Shown in pieces: positions 17,640 to 25,808 of a stretch of 64,000 bases of DNA. Source of the stretch: Hyphomicrobiales bacterium (GTDB taxonomy: Bacteria > Pseudomonadota > Alphaproteobacteria > Rhizobiales > Rhizobiaceae). Position numbers and translations under genes: made by a program. Numbering within the stretch: position 1 is the stretch's first letter; every line of letters starts with the position of its first letter. The notes under the pieces are model-generated. The model was not told the origin of the DNA. It searched no databases and saw nothing but the letters and a program-made list of their open reading frames with translations. Location of the stretch: contig UCII01000011.1 of NCBI GenBank assembly GCA_900472485.1, positions 1 through 64,000 of the forward strand, in the 5' to 3' direction.

Positions 17640-18635
17640 TCAGAAAACCTTGGAGAACTGATCGATGTTCGAGGTGTTGTAGACGAACGGATCGGCCATG
17701 GCGGCCTCACCGTTTTCGCCAACCTTGATCTTGCCCATGCGGCCGGCATTGATTTCGCTGCCCGGCTTGCCATCGGTCTCGCCCTTGACGAGGCGATAGG
17801 CGATCTGCGTTGCGGAATAGCCGAGATCGATCGGGTTCCAGATCGCGAACTCCTTCGTTGCACCGGACTTGATGGCGCCGGCCATTTCAGACGGCAGGCC
17901 GAGACCGGTCACGTAGACCTTGCCGATCTTGCCGGCATCCTTGACGGCCTGAGAAGCGGCAAGCACGCCGACCGTCGTCGGGGCGACGATGACCTTGACT
18001 TCCGGATGCGAGGTCAACAGGCCTTGCGCTTCACGATAGCTCTTGTCCGAGAGGTCGTCACCATAGACGGTCGTGACGAGGTTGAGGCCCGGGAAATCCT
18101 TGAGCTGCTTCTTCATCTCGCCGATCCAGATATTCTGGTTGGTCGAGGTCGTCGTTGCCGACAGGATGGCGAAGTCGCCCTTGCCGCCGTCAAGATGATC
18201 CTTGGCGAGCGTCAGGCACATTTTTCCAATCAGCTCGTTGGACGAGGGGTTCAGCTGCAGGATTCGGCCGGCCTTTGCGACGCCGGAATCCCAGGAGATA
18301 ACCTTGATGCCGCGCTGCGCCGCCTTCTTAAGGGCAGGGACGACTGCATCGGGGTCATTGGCCGAAATCGCGATGGCATCGACGCCCTGTGCGATCAGCG
18401 AGTTGATGACTTCGATCTGGCCTTCGGCCGTGGTCGAGGTGGGGCCGGTGTAGATCACCTGCACGCCGCCGAGATCCTTTGCGGCTTCCTGGGCGCCCTT
18501 GTTGGCGGCCTCGAAGAAGCCGTTGCCCAGCGACTTCACTACGAGACCGATCTTGATGTCCTTTGCACTGGCCGCGCCGGCGAAAAGCGTTGCGGCGAGC
18601 GCAACGCCGATCGCCAGTTTCTTTGCTATATTCAT
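17640..18635 (-). CDS. rhaS: Rhamnose ABC transporter periplasmic binding protein
   Basis: A Sec signal (MNIAKKLAIGVALAATLFAGAASA) is followed by a ribose-binding-type fold: KIGLVVKSLGNGFFEAANKGAQEAAKDL, then GQIEVINSLIAQGVDAIAISANDPDAV and VISWDSGV. ATG 18635 follows GGGAGGAAG, so an upstream GTG frame start was dropped, giving 331 residues. It captures L-rhamnose for RhaTPQ. It lies 53 bases after rhaR and begins the structural genes of the operon. Confidence 0.93.
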   Translation of the reverse strand: MNIAKKLAIGVALAATLFAGAASAKDIKIGLVVKSLGNGFFEAANKGAQEAAKDLGGVQVIYTGPTSTTAEGQIEVINSLIAQGVDAIAISANDPDAVVPALKKAAQRGIKVISWDSGVAKAGRILQLNPSSNELIGKMCLTLAKDHLDGGKGDFAILSATTTSTNQNIWIGEMKKQLKDFPGLNLVTTVYGDDLSDKSYREAQGLLTSHPEVKVIVAPTTVGVLAASQAVKDAGKIGKVYVTGLGLPSEMAGAIKSGATKEFAIWNPIDLGYSATQIAYRLVKGETDGKPGSEINAGRMGKIKVGENGEAAMADPFVYNTSNIDQFSKVF

Positions 18636-18688
18636 GTCACTTCCTCCCAAAGTTAATAGGCATGCTCACCCCGCCTGAGCCGCGCGTC

Positions 18689-19501
18689 TCATGCGACCGA
18701 CGGGGAATCTTCCTCCTCGGCCTGAGCCGAAACATTTGCAATAATGAGCGAAATACCCGCATCCTCGATCATGCGCACGGTCTCGGCGGTCACGCCGTCA
18801 TCGGTAATGATGGTCGAGACTTGTTCGAGCGGACAAAGGATCAGGCTGGAGCGCTGACGGAACTTGCTCGAATCGACCATGACGACGAGTTCGTCGGCCT
18901 GGCGCATGAGCTTCTGCTCGCTCTGGATGACCAGCGCGTCGGCTTCCATGATGCCCAGCGGGCCGACGCCCTGCGCACCGACGAACATGCGCTGAGCATA
19001 GAAATTCCGGATCGTATCATTGTCAAAGGGCGAGAGGATCAGGCTTTGTTCACGATAGATCGCGCCGCCCGGCACCGTCACGTTGTTCTTCGAATGCTTG
19101 ACCAGGTGTTCAGCGATGGCAAAGGAATTGGTCATCACCTGCAGCCGGGAGGCCGAGATATAGTGAACCAGCTGGAATGTCGTCGTGCCGCCATTGATGA
19201 TGATGGCGTCGCCGGGATTGCAGAGTTCGGCGGCCTTGCGCGCAATTGCGCGTTTCCTATCGATGTTGACAGCTTCGGATACACGGAACGGTCGCGCTGC
19301 TAGATTGCCGAGTTGTGGGGGATGGATCGACTCCGCGCCGCCACGCACACGTCGGATCTTTCCCTGGACGTGCAGGGCAGCGATATCACGGCGTATCGTC
19401 GCTTCCGAAGCCTCGGTCAGCTCGGAAATATCCTGAATCGTTACGACAGATTTTTCCTGTACGGCGCTCAGAATAATGCGATGGCGTTCACGTTCGTGCA
19501 T
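18689..19501 (-). CDS. rhaR: DeoR-family regulator of rhamnose catabolism
   Basis: The N-terminus has the DeoR winged helix (RHRIILSAVQEKSVVTIQDISELTEASEATIRRDIAAL), followed by KIRRVRGGAE and a sugar-phosphate sensing domain with the motif NGGTTTF. Length is 270 residues. ATG 19501 is preceded by AAGGAGGAG, so the longer frame to 19549, which would run through the -35 box, is rejected. It is the first gene of the rhaRSTPQUK unit and faces rhaDI. Matching motifs overlap both divergent promoters and are likely its operators. Confidence 0.93.
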   Translation of the reverse strand: MHERERHRIILSAVQEKSVVTIQDISELTEASEATIRRDIAALHVQGKIRRVRGGAESIHPPQLGNLAARPFRVSEAVNIDRKRAIARKAAELCNPGDAIIINGGTTTFQLVHYISASRLQVMTNSFAIAEHLVKHSKNNVTVPGGAIYREQSLILSPFDNDTIRNFYAQRMFVGAQGVGPLGIMEADALVIQSEQKLMRQADELVVMVDSSKFRQRSSLILCPLEQVSTIITDDGVTAETVRMIEDAGISLIIANVSAQAEEEDSPSVA

Positions 19502-19520
19502 CGGCTCCTCCTTATTGGCG

Positions 19521-19549
19521 GTTATTTCGCAAATATGACAAAGTGTCAA
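19521..19549 (-). promoter_or_regulatory. Promoter of rhaRSTPQUK
   Basis: On the minus strand TTGACA (19549-19544) is followed after 17 bases by AATAAC (19526-19521), a 4/6 match to the -10 consensus. It lies 20 bases upstream of the rhaR start. Confidence 0.65.
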
Positions 19550-19567
19550 TCATAAACGATCATAAAC
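19544..19567 (-). promoter_or_regulatory. RhaR operator candidate, rhaR side
   Basis: The minus strand reads GATCGTTTATGATTGACA, overlapping the -35 box. The core GTTTATGAT is repeated exactly 10 bases upstream, one helical turn away, giving tandem direct repeats as often seen for DeoR proteins. The 18-base motif recurs at 19599-19616 with 16 of 18 matches. Confidence 0.6.
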
Positions 19568-19598
19568 TTTCATATTGCATCGCAGCATTATCGAATTT

Positions 19599-19616
19599 GA
19601 TCGTTTTCGATTGACA
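19599..19616 (+). promoter_or_regulatory. RhaR operator candidate, rhaD side
   Basis: GATCGTTTTCGATTGACA on the plus strand matches 16 of 18 bases of the motif in front of rhaR, in mirrored orientation. It ends in the TTGACA -35 box of rhaD. Confidence 0.6.
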
Positions 19617-19649
19617 GGGTGACTATATGTGAGCGATACCCTGCTCACA
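19611..19649 (+). promoter_or_regulatory. rhaD promoter with start-site inverted repeat
   Basis: TTGACA (19611-19616) is followed after 18 bases by a weak -10 (GATACC, 19635-19640). TGTGAGC at 19628-19634 and GCTCACA at 19643-19649 form a perfect 7-bp inverted repeat around the expected -10 and start region, so it may be a further operator or a 5' hairpin. Confidence 0.5.
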
Positions 19650-19710
19650 AAGGGCGGTTCCAATCGTAACGCGATCCGCCTGCAGGACTTGATTTTCAAG
19701 GGAGGATGAC

Positions 19711-21807
19711 ATGGCGGCTGGCGTTCAGCTTCTGAAAAACCGTTGGGATGATGCATATGCTGATGGGCTCGATGAGCCTGGCAAGCTGCTCTATCGGTCG
19801 AATCTGCTCGGTGCTGACAAGCGTATCACCAACTATGGCGGCGGCAACACGTCGGCCAAGGTCATGGAAACCGATCCGCTCTCCGGCCAAAAGGTGAAGG
19901 TGCTCTGGGTCAAGGGCTCCGGCGGCGATGTCGGCACCATCAAGCTCGATGGCTTCGCGACGCTTTACCAGGATAAGCTCGACAGCCTGAAGAACATCTA
20001 TCAGGGGGTTGCCGACGAGGATCGCATGGTCGGCTTCCTGCCGCATTGCACCTTCAACCTCAACGCCCGAGCCGCTTCGATCGATACGCCGCTGCACGGC
20101 TTCGTGCCGTTCACCCATGTCGATCACATGCATCCGGATGCCATCATCGCCATCGCAGCCTCGAAGAACTCGCGCGAGCTGACGCGCGAAATCTTCGGTG
20201 ACGATATCGGCTGGCTTCCCTGGCGCCGCCCCGGCTTCCAGCTGGGTCTCGATCTCGAAGCCTTCGTCAAGGCGCATCCGAACGCCAAGGGCGTCGTCCT
20301 GGAAAGTCACGGCCTCTTTACATGGGCCGATGATGCCAAGGCCTGCTACGAGCTGACGCTTCAGATCATCAACAAGGCGATCGAATGGTTCGCCGCCAAG
20401 ACGGAAGGCAAGACCATTTTTGGCGGTGCCATCACGCAGAGTCTGCCGCAGGCGGAACGCCGTGCTATCGCTGCTCGGCTGATGCCTGAGATCCGCGGCC
20501 GCATCGGCAAGGCCGAGCGCAAGCTCGGTGATTTCGACGATCAGGCTGCCGTGCTCGAATTCGTCAATTCGAAGAGCCTTCGTCCGCTCGGCGCGCTCGG
20601 CACGAGCTGCCCGGATCACTTCCTGCGTACCAAGATCCGACCGCTGATCGTCGATTTCGATCCGGCCAAGCCCGATGTCGATGCCGTCATTGCCAGTCTC
20701 GATAAGGCGCTGGAAGATTACCGCGCCGATTACGCGCGCTATTACAATGATTGCAAGCACGACAATTCACCTGCCATGCGCGATCCGAACCCAGTGATCT
20801 TTCTCGTACCCGGCGTCGGCATGCTGTCCTTTGCCCGCGACAAGGCGACTGCCCGTATTGCCGGCGAGTTCTACGTCAACGCCATCAACGTCATGCGCGG
20901 CGCTTCCACGGTTTCCGAATATCAGGGCCTGCCCGAACAGGAAGCCTTCGATATCGAATACTGGCTGCTGGAAGAGGCAAAGCTGCAGCGCATGCCGAAG
21001 CCGAAGAGCCTTGCCGGCAAGGTCGCCTTTGTTACCGGCGGCGCCGGCGGCATCGGCCGCGCCACGGCAGCGCGCCTCGTGGGGGAGGGCGCTTGTGTCG
21101 TTCTGGCTGACATCGACCAGGCGGCACTTGAGAGTACGCAGGCCGATTTCGCCAAGCGATATGGGGCCGATGCCGTACGCAGCGTCAAGCTCGACGTGAC
21201 AAAGGAAGATGCTGTCATCTCCTCCTTTGCCGAGGCTTGTGTCGAATTCGGCGGCGTCGACATTCTTGTATCGAATGCCGGCATCGCTTCGTCCGCGCCG
21301 ATCGAAAGCACCGAGCTTTCGATGTGGAACCGCAATATCGATATCCTCGCGACCGGCTATTTCCTCGTCTCGCGTGAAGCTTTCCGGCTGTTCCGCCGCC
21401 AGAATCTCGGGGGCAACGTTGTCTTTGTCGCATCGAAGAACGGTCTGGCCTCCTCGCCGAATGCCGCCGCCTATTGCACGGCCAAGGCAGCGGAGATCCA
21501 TCTGGCACGTTGTTTGGCATTGGAAGGCGCAGACGCAGGCATTCGCGTCAACACCGTTAATCCGGATGCCGTCTTGCGCGGCTCGAAGATCTGGAATGGC
21601 GAATGGCGCGAACAGCGCGCCGCCTCCTCGAAGATCGAGGTGGACGATCTGGAGGAACATTACCGCAAGCGCTCGATGCTGAAGCTGAATGTGTTCCCGG
21701 AGGACATTGCCGAGGCGATCTATTTCCTGGCCTCGGATCTTTCCGCCAAATCGACGGGCAATATCATCAACGTCGACGCCGGCAATGCGCAGAGTTTTAC
21801 TCGGTAG
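19711..21807 (+). CDS. rhaD: Bifunctional rhamnulose-1-phosphate aldolase / alcohol dehydrogenase
   Basis: This is a 698-residue fusion. The first ~430 residues form a class II aldolase domain with NYGGGNTSAK, the zinc histidines of FTHVDHMHPDA and the later ESHGLFTW. The last ~260 residues are a short-chain dehydrogenase with TGGAGGIGRATAARL, SNAGIASS and the catalytic AAAYCTAKAAEIH. It cleaves rhamnulose 1-phosphate to dihydroxyacetone phosphate and L-lactaldehyde and processes the aldehyde. GGGAGGA precedes ATG 19711. It is first in the rhaDI unit, divergent from rhaR. Confidence 0.95.
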   Translation: MAAGVQLLKNRWDDAYADGLDEPGKLLYRSNLLGADKRITNYGGGNTSAKVMETDPLSGQKVKVLWVKGSGGDVGTIKLDGFATLYQDKLDSLKNIYQGVADEDRMVGFLPHCTFNLNARAASIDTPLHGFVPFTHVDHMHPDAIIAIAASKNSRELTREIFGDDIGWLPWRRPGFQLGLDLEAFVKAHPNAKGVVLESHGLFTWADDAKACYELTLQIINKAIEWFAAKTEGKTIFGGAITQSLPQAERRAIAARLMPEIRGRIGKAERKLGDFDDQAAVLEFVNSKSLRPLGALGTSCPDHFLRTKIRPLIVDFDPAKPDVDAVIASLDKALEDYRADYARYYNDCKHDNSPAMRDPNPVIFLVPGVGMLSFARDKATARIAGEFYVNAINVMRGASTVSEYQGLPEQEAFDIEYWLLEEAKLQRMPKPKSLAGKVAFVTGGAGGIGRATAARLVGEGACVVLADIDQAALESTQADFAKRYGADAVRSVKLDVTKEDAVISSFAEACVEFGGVDILVSNAGIASSAPIESTELSMWNRNIDILATGYFLVSREAFRLFRRQNLGGNVVFVASKNGLASSPNAAAYCTAKAAEIHLARCLALEGADAGIRVNTVNPDAVLRGSKIWNGEWREQRAASSKIEVDDLEEHYRKRSMLKLNVFPEDIAEAIYFLASDLSAKSTGNIINVDAGNAQSFTR

Positions 21808-21819
21808 TTGGCCGCACTT

Positions 21820-21977
21820 CCTTCTCCCCAGCGGGGAGAAGGTGGCCCAAAGGGTCGGATGAGGGGCGCCGCAAATGCAGTTCTATCTTTCGCTTACGCT
21901 CAAGATGTGAATTGCTATGCTCTTCACTCCCCCCTCATCTGCCCGTTGGGCATCTTCTCCCCGCTGGGGAGAAGAGG
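21820..21977. repeat. Rhizobial long inverted-repeat element between rhaD and rhaI
   Basis: The left arm (21821-21874) contains CTTCTCCCCAGCGGGGAGAA and ends in GGATGAGGGG. The right arm (21930-21975) is its near-perfect reverse complement, starting with CCCCTCATCTGCCC and ending in CTTCTCCCCGCTGGGGAGAA. Each arm itself contains a small palindrome (CTCCCC-AGC-GGGGAG). A spacer of about 55 bases separates the arms. This is the form of the mosaic palindromic elements abundant in rhizobial intergenic DNA. It begins 13 bases after the rhaD stop. Confidence 0.88.
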
Positions 21978-22031
21978 GAACAGCCAGTCGAGAGGCTGTA
22001 ACATTTCGAATGACGTACATGGGAGGAATAA

Positions 22032-23324
22032 ATGGCCGAGTTTAGAATTGCGCCGGATCTGGTCGCCGCCGAAAACGACAAGTGCGCCGCCGCGCTGAAG
22101 TCCGATTATGAGGCGCTCGGCGCCGCGCTCGCCCGCCGCGGCGTCGATATCGAAGCCGTGACCAAAAAGGTTTCAGAATTCTTCGTCGCGGTCCCGTCCT
22201 GGGGCGTCGGCACCGGCGGCACGCGCTTTGCCCGCTTCCCCGGCACCGGTGAGCCGCGCGGCATCTTCGACAAGCTCGACGATTGCGCCGTCATTCAGCA
22301 GCTGACGCGGGCAACGCCAAGGGTTTCGCTGCATATCCCCTGGGATAAGGCCGATCCGAGGGAATTGAAGGCGAAGGGCGATGCGCTTGGCCTCGGCTTC
22401 GACGCCATGAACTCCAATACATTCTCCGATGCGCCCGGCCAGGCCCACTCCTACAAGTTCGGCTCGCTCAGCCATGTCGATGCGGCAACCCGCGCCCAGG
22501 CTGTCGAGCACAACATCGAATGCATCGAAATCGGCAAGGCGCTCGGCTCGAACGCGCTGACGGTGTGGATCGGCGATGGCTCGAACTTCCCCGGCCAGAC
22601 CAATTTCACCAAGGCGTTCGAGCGCTATCTCGCCGCCATGGCCGATATCTACAAGGCGCTTCCGGATGACTGGCGGCTGTTTTCCGAGCACAAGATGTAC
22701 GAACCGGCCTTCTATTCCACAGTCGTTCAGGACTGGGGCACCAACTATCTGATCGCGCAGACACTCGGCCCCAAGGCGCAGTGCCTCGTCGATCTCGGTC
22801 ACCACGCGCCGAATACCAATATCGAGATGATCGTCGCGCGCCTCATCCAGTTCGGCAAGCTCGGCGGCTTTCACTTCAACGATTCCAAGTATGGCGACGA
22901 CGATCTCGATGCCGGCGCCATCGAACCCTATCGCCTGTTCCTCGTCTTCAACGAGCTGGTCGATGCCGAACGGCGCGGGGTCAATGACTTCAATCCGGCT
23001 CATATGATCGATCAGTCGCATAACGTGACCGACCCAATCGAAAGCCTGATTTCAAGCGCCAACGAGATTCGCCGCGCCTACGCGCAGGCGCTGATCGTCG
23101 ATCGCAATGCACTTGACGAGTATCAGGACGCGAACGACGCGCTGATGGCATCGGAAACACTGAAGCGCGCCTATCGCGCCGATGTCGAGCCAATCCTTGC
23201 TGAAGCACGCCGCCGTGCCGGTGGCGCCATCGATCCGGTGGCGACCTACAGGGCGAGTGGCTATCGCAACAAGGTCGCCGCAGAGCGGCCAGCCTCTGCT
23301 GCCGGCGGCGGCGGGATCATCTGA
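22032..23324 (+). CDS. rhaI: L-rhamnose isomerase, rhizobial/pseudomonad type
   Basis: This 430-residue TIM-barrel isomerase is of the RhaI family, which differs from E. coli RhaA. Visible features are FVAVPSWGVGTGGTRFARFPGTGEPR near the start, WIGDGSNFPGQTNF, the metal-site Glu in LFSEHKMYEP, LVDLGHHAPNTNIE and FHFNDSKYGDDDLDAG. It converts L-rhamnose to L-rhamnulose before RhaK. GGGAGGA precedes ATG 22032. It is separated from rhaD by 224 bases holding a palindromic element. Confidence 0.95.
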   Translation: MAEFRIAPDLVAAENDKCAAALKSDYEALGAALARRGVDIEAVTKKVSEFFVAVPSWGVGTGGTRFARFPGTGEPRGIFDKLDDCAVIQQLTRATPRVSLHIPWDKADPRELKAKGDALGLGFDAMNSNTFSDAPGQAHSYKFGSLSHVDAATRAQAVEHNIECIEIGKALGSNALTVWIGDGSNFPGQTNFTKAFERYLAAMADIYKALPDDWRLFSEHKMYEPAFYSTVVQDWGTNYLIAQTLGPKAQCLVDLGHHAPNTNIEMIVARLIQFGKLGGFHFNDSKYGDDDLDAGAIEPYRLFLVFNELVDAERRGVNDFNPAHMIDQSHNVTDPIESLISSANEIRRAYAQALIVDRNALDEYQDANDALMASETLKRAYRADVEPILAEARRRAGGAIDPVATYRASGYRNKVAAERPASAAGGGGII

Positions 23325-23329
23325 GACTG

Positions 23330-23362
23330 TCGGGTGTTGGCCAAAATGGCGCCGGCACCCGA
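23330..23362. terminator. Possible hairpin between convergent rhaI and the WYL regulator gene
   Basis: TCGGGTG (23330-23336) pairs with CACCCGA (23356-23362) around a 19-base loop. It sits between two convergent genes but has no U-run on either side, so a terminator role is tentative. Confidence 0.35.
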
Positions 23363-23365
23363 AGT

Positions 23366-24076
23366 CTATCGCGCCCGCCCTAATTGCTGGAGTTCGGCCT
23401 CTCGCCAGACGGACCAGCGACGCCGCAATTCTCCTGGCCGCAGGCCATAGTTTTCGTCGAGCATGTCGGCTTCGATAATCCGCTCCGTGCGGAAATGCCG
23501 GAAGCCCTGGCGCAGCTCGCACCATGCCACCAGAATGCGGCTCGTATCGGAATAGCCGAGGACAACCGGCCACACCGTCCTTGCGGTTTCCTCGCCCATT
23601 TCGGTGCGGTAGCGCAGCTGGAGTTTTCGCCCCTCCCGGACCGCTGCCCGCAGCATCGATGGGTCGATGTTCTCCCCTTCCGTTTCTTGGATGACGGGTT
23701 TGGCGCCCACGCTCGGCTCGAGGATGAACGGGCGCAAATGTGCAGGCACGATGGCGGTGATCTTGGCAACCACATCGCGTGCGGCATTGGCAAGGGCCTT
23801 GTCGGCGCGGCCCGCAACCCATTGTGCTCCGAGGACGACGGCCTCGATCTCCTCGGGCGTCAGCATGAGCGGCGGCATTTCGTAGCCCGGTGAGAGGAGA
23901 TATCCGAAGCCGGCCTCACCTTCGATCGGCACGCGCTGGCCCATCAGATCGGCAATGTCGCGATAGACCGTGCGCTTCGAGATTTCGAGTTCATCCGCCA
24001 GCGCGGCAGCAGTTACCGGCCGGCTCGACCGGCGCAATATCTGTATGATCTGAAACAAACGGTCGGCGCGACGCAT
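23366..24076 (-). CDS. YafY-type transcriptional regulator (DeoR-like HTH plus WYL domain)
   Basis: The 236-residue protein starts MRRADRLFQIIQILRRSSRPVTAAALADELEISKRTVYRDIADL, a helix-turn-helix typical of WYL regulators. It continues with GFGYLLSPGYEMPPLMLTPEEIEAVVLGAQWV and ends in a WYL-type ligand domain (GRKLQLRYRTEMGEE, RILVAWCELRQGFRHFRTERI). ATG 24076 was chosen because GGAG precedes it and the HTH follows directly. It is divergent from a VOC protein gene, and a palindrome lies between them, so it probably controls both. Confidence 0.9.
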   Translation of the reverse strand: MRRADRLFQIIQILRRSSRPVTAAALADELEISKRTVYRDIADLMGQRVPIEGEAGFGYLLSPGYEMPPLMLTPEEIEAVVLGAQWVAGRADKALANAARDVVAKITAIVPAHLRPFILEPSVGAKPVIQETEGENIDPSMLRAAVREGRKLQLRYRTEMGEETARTVWPVVLGYSDTSRILVAWCELRQGFRHFRTERIIEADMLDENYGLRPGELRRRWSVWREAELQQLGRAR

Positions 24077-24088
24077 TCCTGCTGACTC

Positions 24089-24112
24089 CTGCTGCCAGTA
24101 TGGTGGCAACAG
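24089..24112. promoter_or_regulatory. Operator candidate of the WYL regulator
   Basis: CTG-C-TGCCA, six bases, TGGCA-A-CAG forms a 24-base imperfect palindrome in the 102-base gap between the divergent regulator and VOC genes. Confidence 0.6.
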
Positions 24113-24178
24113 CCTTATGCAACAAGAGCCTTCGAGCCGCCAACGATATGTTCGGCCGGCCTTTTGAAGGAGTATGCG

Positions 24179-24577
24179 ATGAAACTGGCATCCACGCGTC
24201 TGATCACCTCAGACATCAAGAAGATGGTCGGCTTTTATGAGATGGTCACCGGTCACCCGGCCGAGTGGCTGGCGCCAGTCTTTGCCGAGATCGTCACCCC
24301 TTCGGTGACGCTTGCGATCGGAAGCGCCGAGACCGTCGCCCTGTTCAAGGAGGGCAGCGCCGAACCCTGCGCCAATCGCTCAGTCATCATCGAATTTCAG
24401 GTTGACGATGTCGATGCCGAATTCGCAAGGTTGAAGGACAAGGTGGAGGTCGTGCACGAGCCGAAGCTGATGCCATGGGGCAACCGGGCAGGGCAGATTC
24501 GCGATCCCGAGGGTACGCTCATCAGCCTCTACACGCCTGTCACGGACTTTGCGAAACAGCGTTTTGCCGGGCGTTGA
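24179..24577 (+). CDS. VOC (glyoxalase/bleomycin resistance-like) family protein
   Basis: This 132-residue protein has the two beta-alpha-beta-beta-beta modules of the VOC superfamily: KLASTRLITSDIKKMVGFYEMVTGHP at the start and VEVVHEPKLMPWGNRAGQIRDPEGTLISLY at the end. The EPKLMPWG...DPEG stretch is typical of members related to glyoxalase and antibiotic-binding proteins. ATG 24179 is preceded by AAGGAG. The substrate is unknown. It faces the WYL regulator gene across an operator-like palindrome. Confidence 0.88.
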   Translation: MKLASTRLITSDIKKMVGFYEMVTGHPAEWLAPVFAEIVTPSVTLAIGSAETVALFKEGSAEPCANRSVIIEFQVDDVDAEFARLKDKVEVVHEPKLMPWGNRAGQIRDPEGTLISLYTPVTDFAKQRFAGR

Positions 24578-24912
24578 GCGGTAAGAGCTGCCGAAATCCT
24601 GTGGCCGAACGATGTCGTCTGCCGGGCGGCATCGCTCGTCTTAAGTCACGCCTTGGTCGCCCGGTGAATGCGGCTAACCGATCCAGATAGCTGCAAATTT
24701 GTCATGGTCGTCTGGCAGATTTGAAATCATCTTTCTGCACGGTAGCTGACCGCGGTCGAAGCCGTGCTTTGTCGATTTGTGTCCGTCGCATGTGCACTTT
24801 CGAGTGGCTCGGCAATGGGAATTGAGTATTGTCGATTGCAACGGCTCGCCGTGATTTGGCGGTTGAGGCGGGCTCCAAAATGGGGCCTGGTGTTGATAGG
24901 TGAGGAAAGACG
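24578..24912. other. 335-bp intergenic region
   Basis: CGATGTCG and CGGCATCG (about 24613-24637) could form an 8-bp stem with one G-U pair, possibly ending VOC transcription. The rest should hold the promoter of the aldolase gene; no boxes stand out and no small gene is supported. Confidence 0.35.
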
Positions 24913-25704
24913 ATGACGACTGACATTAACGGTTTTGCCGGACGCCTGAAGCGCCGCGAGAATGGCGGCATGATCTCCGGCTGGGTCGGCATACCCGATC
25001 CAATGCTCGTCAACCATCTGGCTCAGGAAGATTTCGATACTATCGTGCTCGATATGCAGCATGGCATGTGGAACATGGAGTCTGCTGCCAACGGGATTGC
25101 CTATGTGCGCCTGGCTGGCAAGCCGGCGATTGCCCGCATTCCGGTCGGCGATTTTGCTTCTGCCTCGCGCCTTCTCGATGCCGGCGCCTCCGCCATCATC
25201 GCGCCGATGATCAACTCTGCCGATGATGCGCGCGCCTTGGTGCAAGCAACGAAGTATCCGCCGCTTGGCGAGCGGAGCTGGGGACCATCTCTGGCGCTCA
25301 ATCATTTCGGCCTGCCGGCTGAAGATTATCTGCAGAGCGCCAACAGCCTGACCGCTACTATCGCCATGGTGGAAACCCGCATGGCGCTCGACGCCATCGA
25401 CGAGATACTTGCAGTCGACGGTATCGACGGCATCTTCGTCGGCCCGTCCGATCTTTCGATCGCGCTTTCGAACGGCGCCCGCCTTGCACCCGATAGCGCC
25501 GCGATCGATCAGGCGCTTGCAACCGCGCTGGCACGCTGCCGCGCTCACGGCAAGGTCATTTGCGCCTTCGGTGGCGATGGCGCACGCGCTGGAGAATATC
25601 TGAAGCTCGGCCTCGATCTGGTCATCGCTGGCACGGAAACAGCGCAGTTGCGCGCCGGCGCACGCACGGCCATTCAGGCTGCGCGAAAAGGCTCTGATTC
25701 ATAA
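24913..25704 (+). CDS. HpcH/HpaI family aldolase/citrate lyase-type enzyme
   Basis: This 263-residue protein has the metal-dependent class II aldolase pattern: WVGIPDPMLVNHLAQEDFDTIVLDMQHG at the start, PVGDFASASRLLDAGASAIIAPM with the conserved substrate Arg replaced in context, ATIAMVETRMALDAIDEI with the metal Glu, and DGIFVGPSDLS with the metal Asp. Relatives cleave 4-hydroxy-2-oxo acids to pyruvate and an aldehyde. GAGGAAAG precedes ATG 24913. It stands alone, so the natural substrate is unknown. Confidence 0.88.
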   Translation: MTTDINGFAGRLKRRENGGMISGWVGIPDPMLVNHLAQEDFDTIVLDMQHGMWNMESAANGIAYVRLAGKPAIARIPVGDFASASRLLDAGASAIIAPMINSADDARALVQATKYPPLGERSWGPSLALNHFGLPAEDYLQSANSLTATIAMVETRMALDAIDEILAVDGIDGIFVGPSDLSIALSNGARLAPDSAAIDQALATALARCRAHGKVICAFGGDGARAGEYLKLGLDLVIAGTETAQLRAGARTAIQAARKGSDS

Positions 25705-25755
25705 CCGGCTGGGACAAAAGCTGCCCGGAGTATCCCACGGGCAGCGGTGATTGCG

Positions 25756-25808
25756 CTAGAGCCGGATGATTTTAGGTCTGTTCGACCTAAAATCCGAATT
25801 CGTTCTAG
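25756..25808. repeat. Palindromic intergenic repeat with 10-bp perfect stem
   Basis: ATTTTAGGTC (25769-25778), a 5-base loop and GACCTAAAAT (25784-25793) form the core hairpin; outer CTAGA (25756) and TCTAG (25804-25808) extend the symmetry. The right half recurs at window positions 1-20. It separates the aldolase gene from a convergent small gene and could act as a bidirectional terminator. Its CTAG provides the stop codon of the small gene. Confidence 0.75.

Noticed and set aside
19628..19649. CRP-cAMP binding site before rhaD
   Set aside because: TGTGA and TCACA half-sites are 12 bases apart instead of 6, so it does not fit the CRP consensus.
19696..20760. A 354-codon minus-strand frame across rhaD
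   Set aside because: Antisense to the aldolase domain, which has intact catalytic motifs.
21820..21977. Insertion sequence or CRISPR-like repeat
   Set aside because: There is no transposase, only two inverted arms, and no spacer series; it fits a small rhizobial palindromic element.
22173..23021. A 282-codon minus-strand frame across rhaI
   Set aside because: Antisense to a well-supported isomerase gene; no supporting signals.
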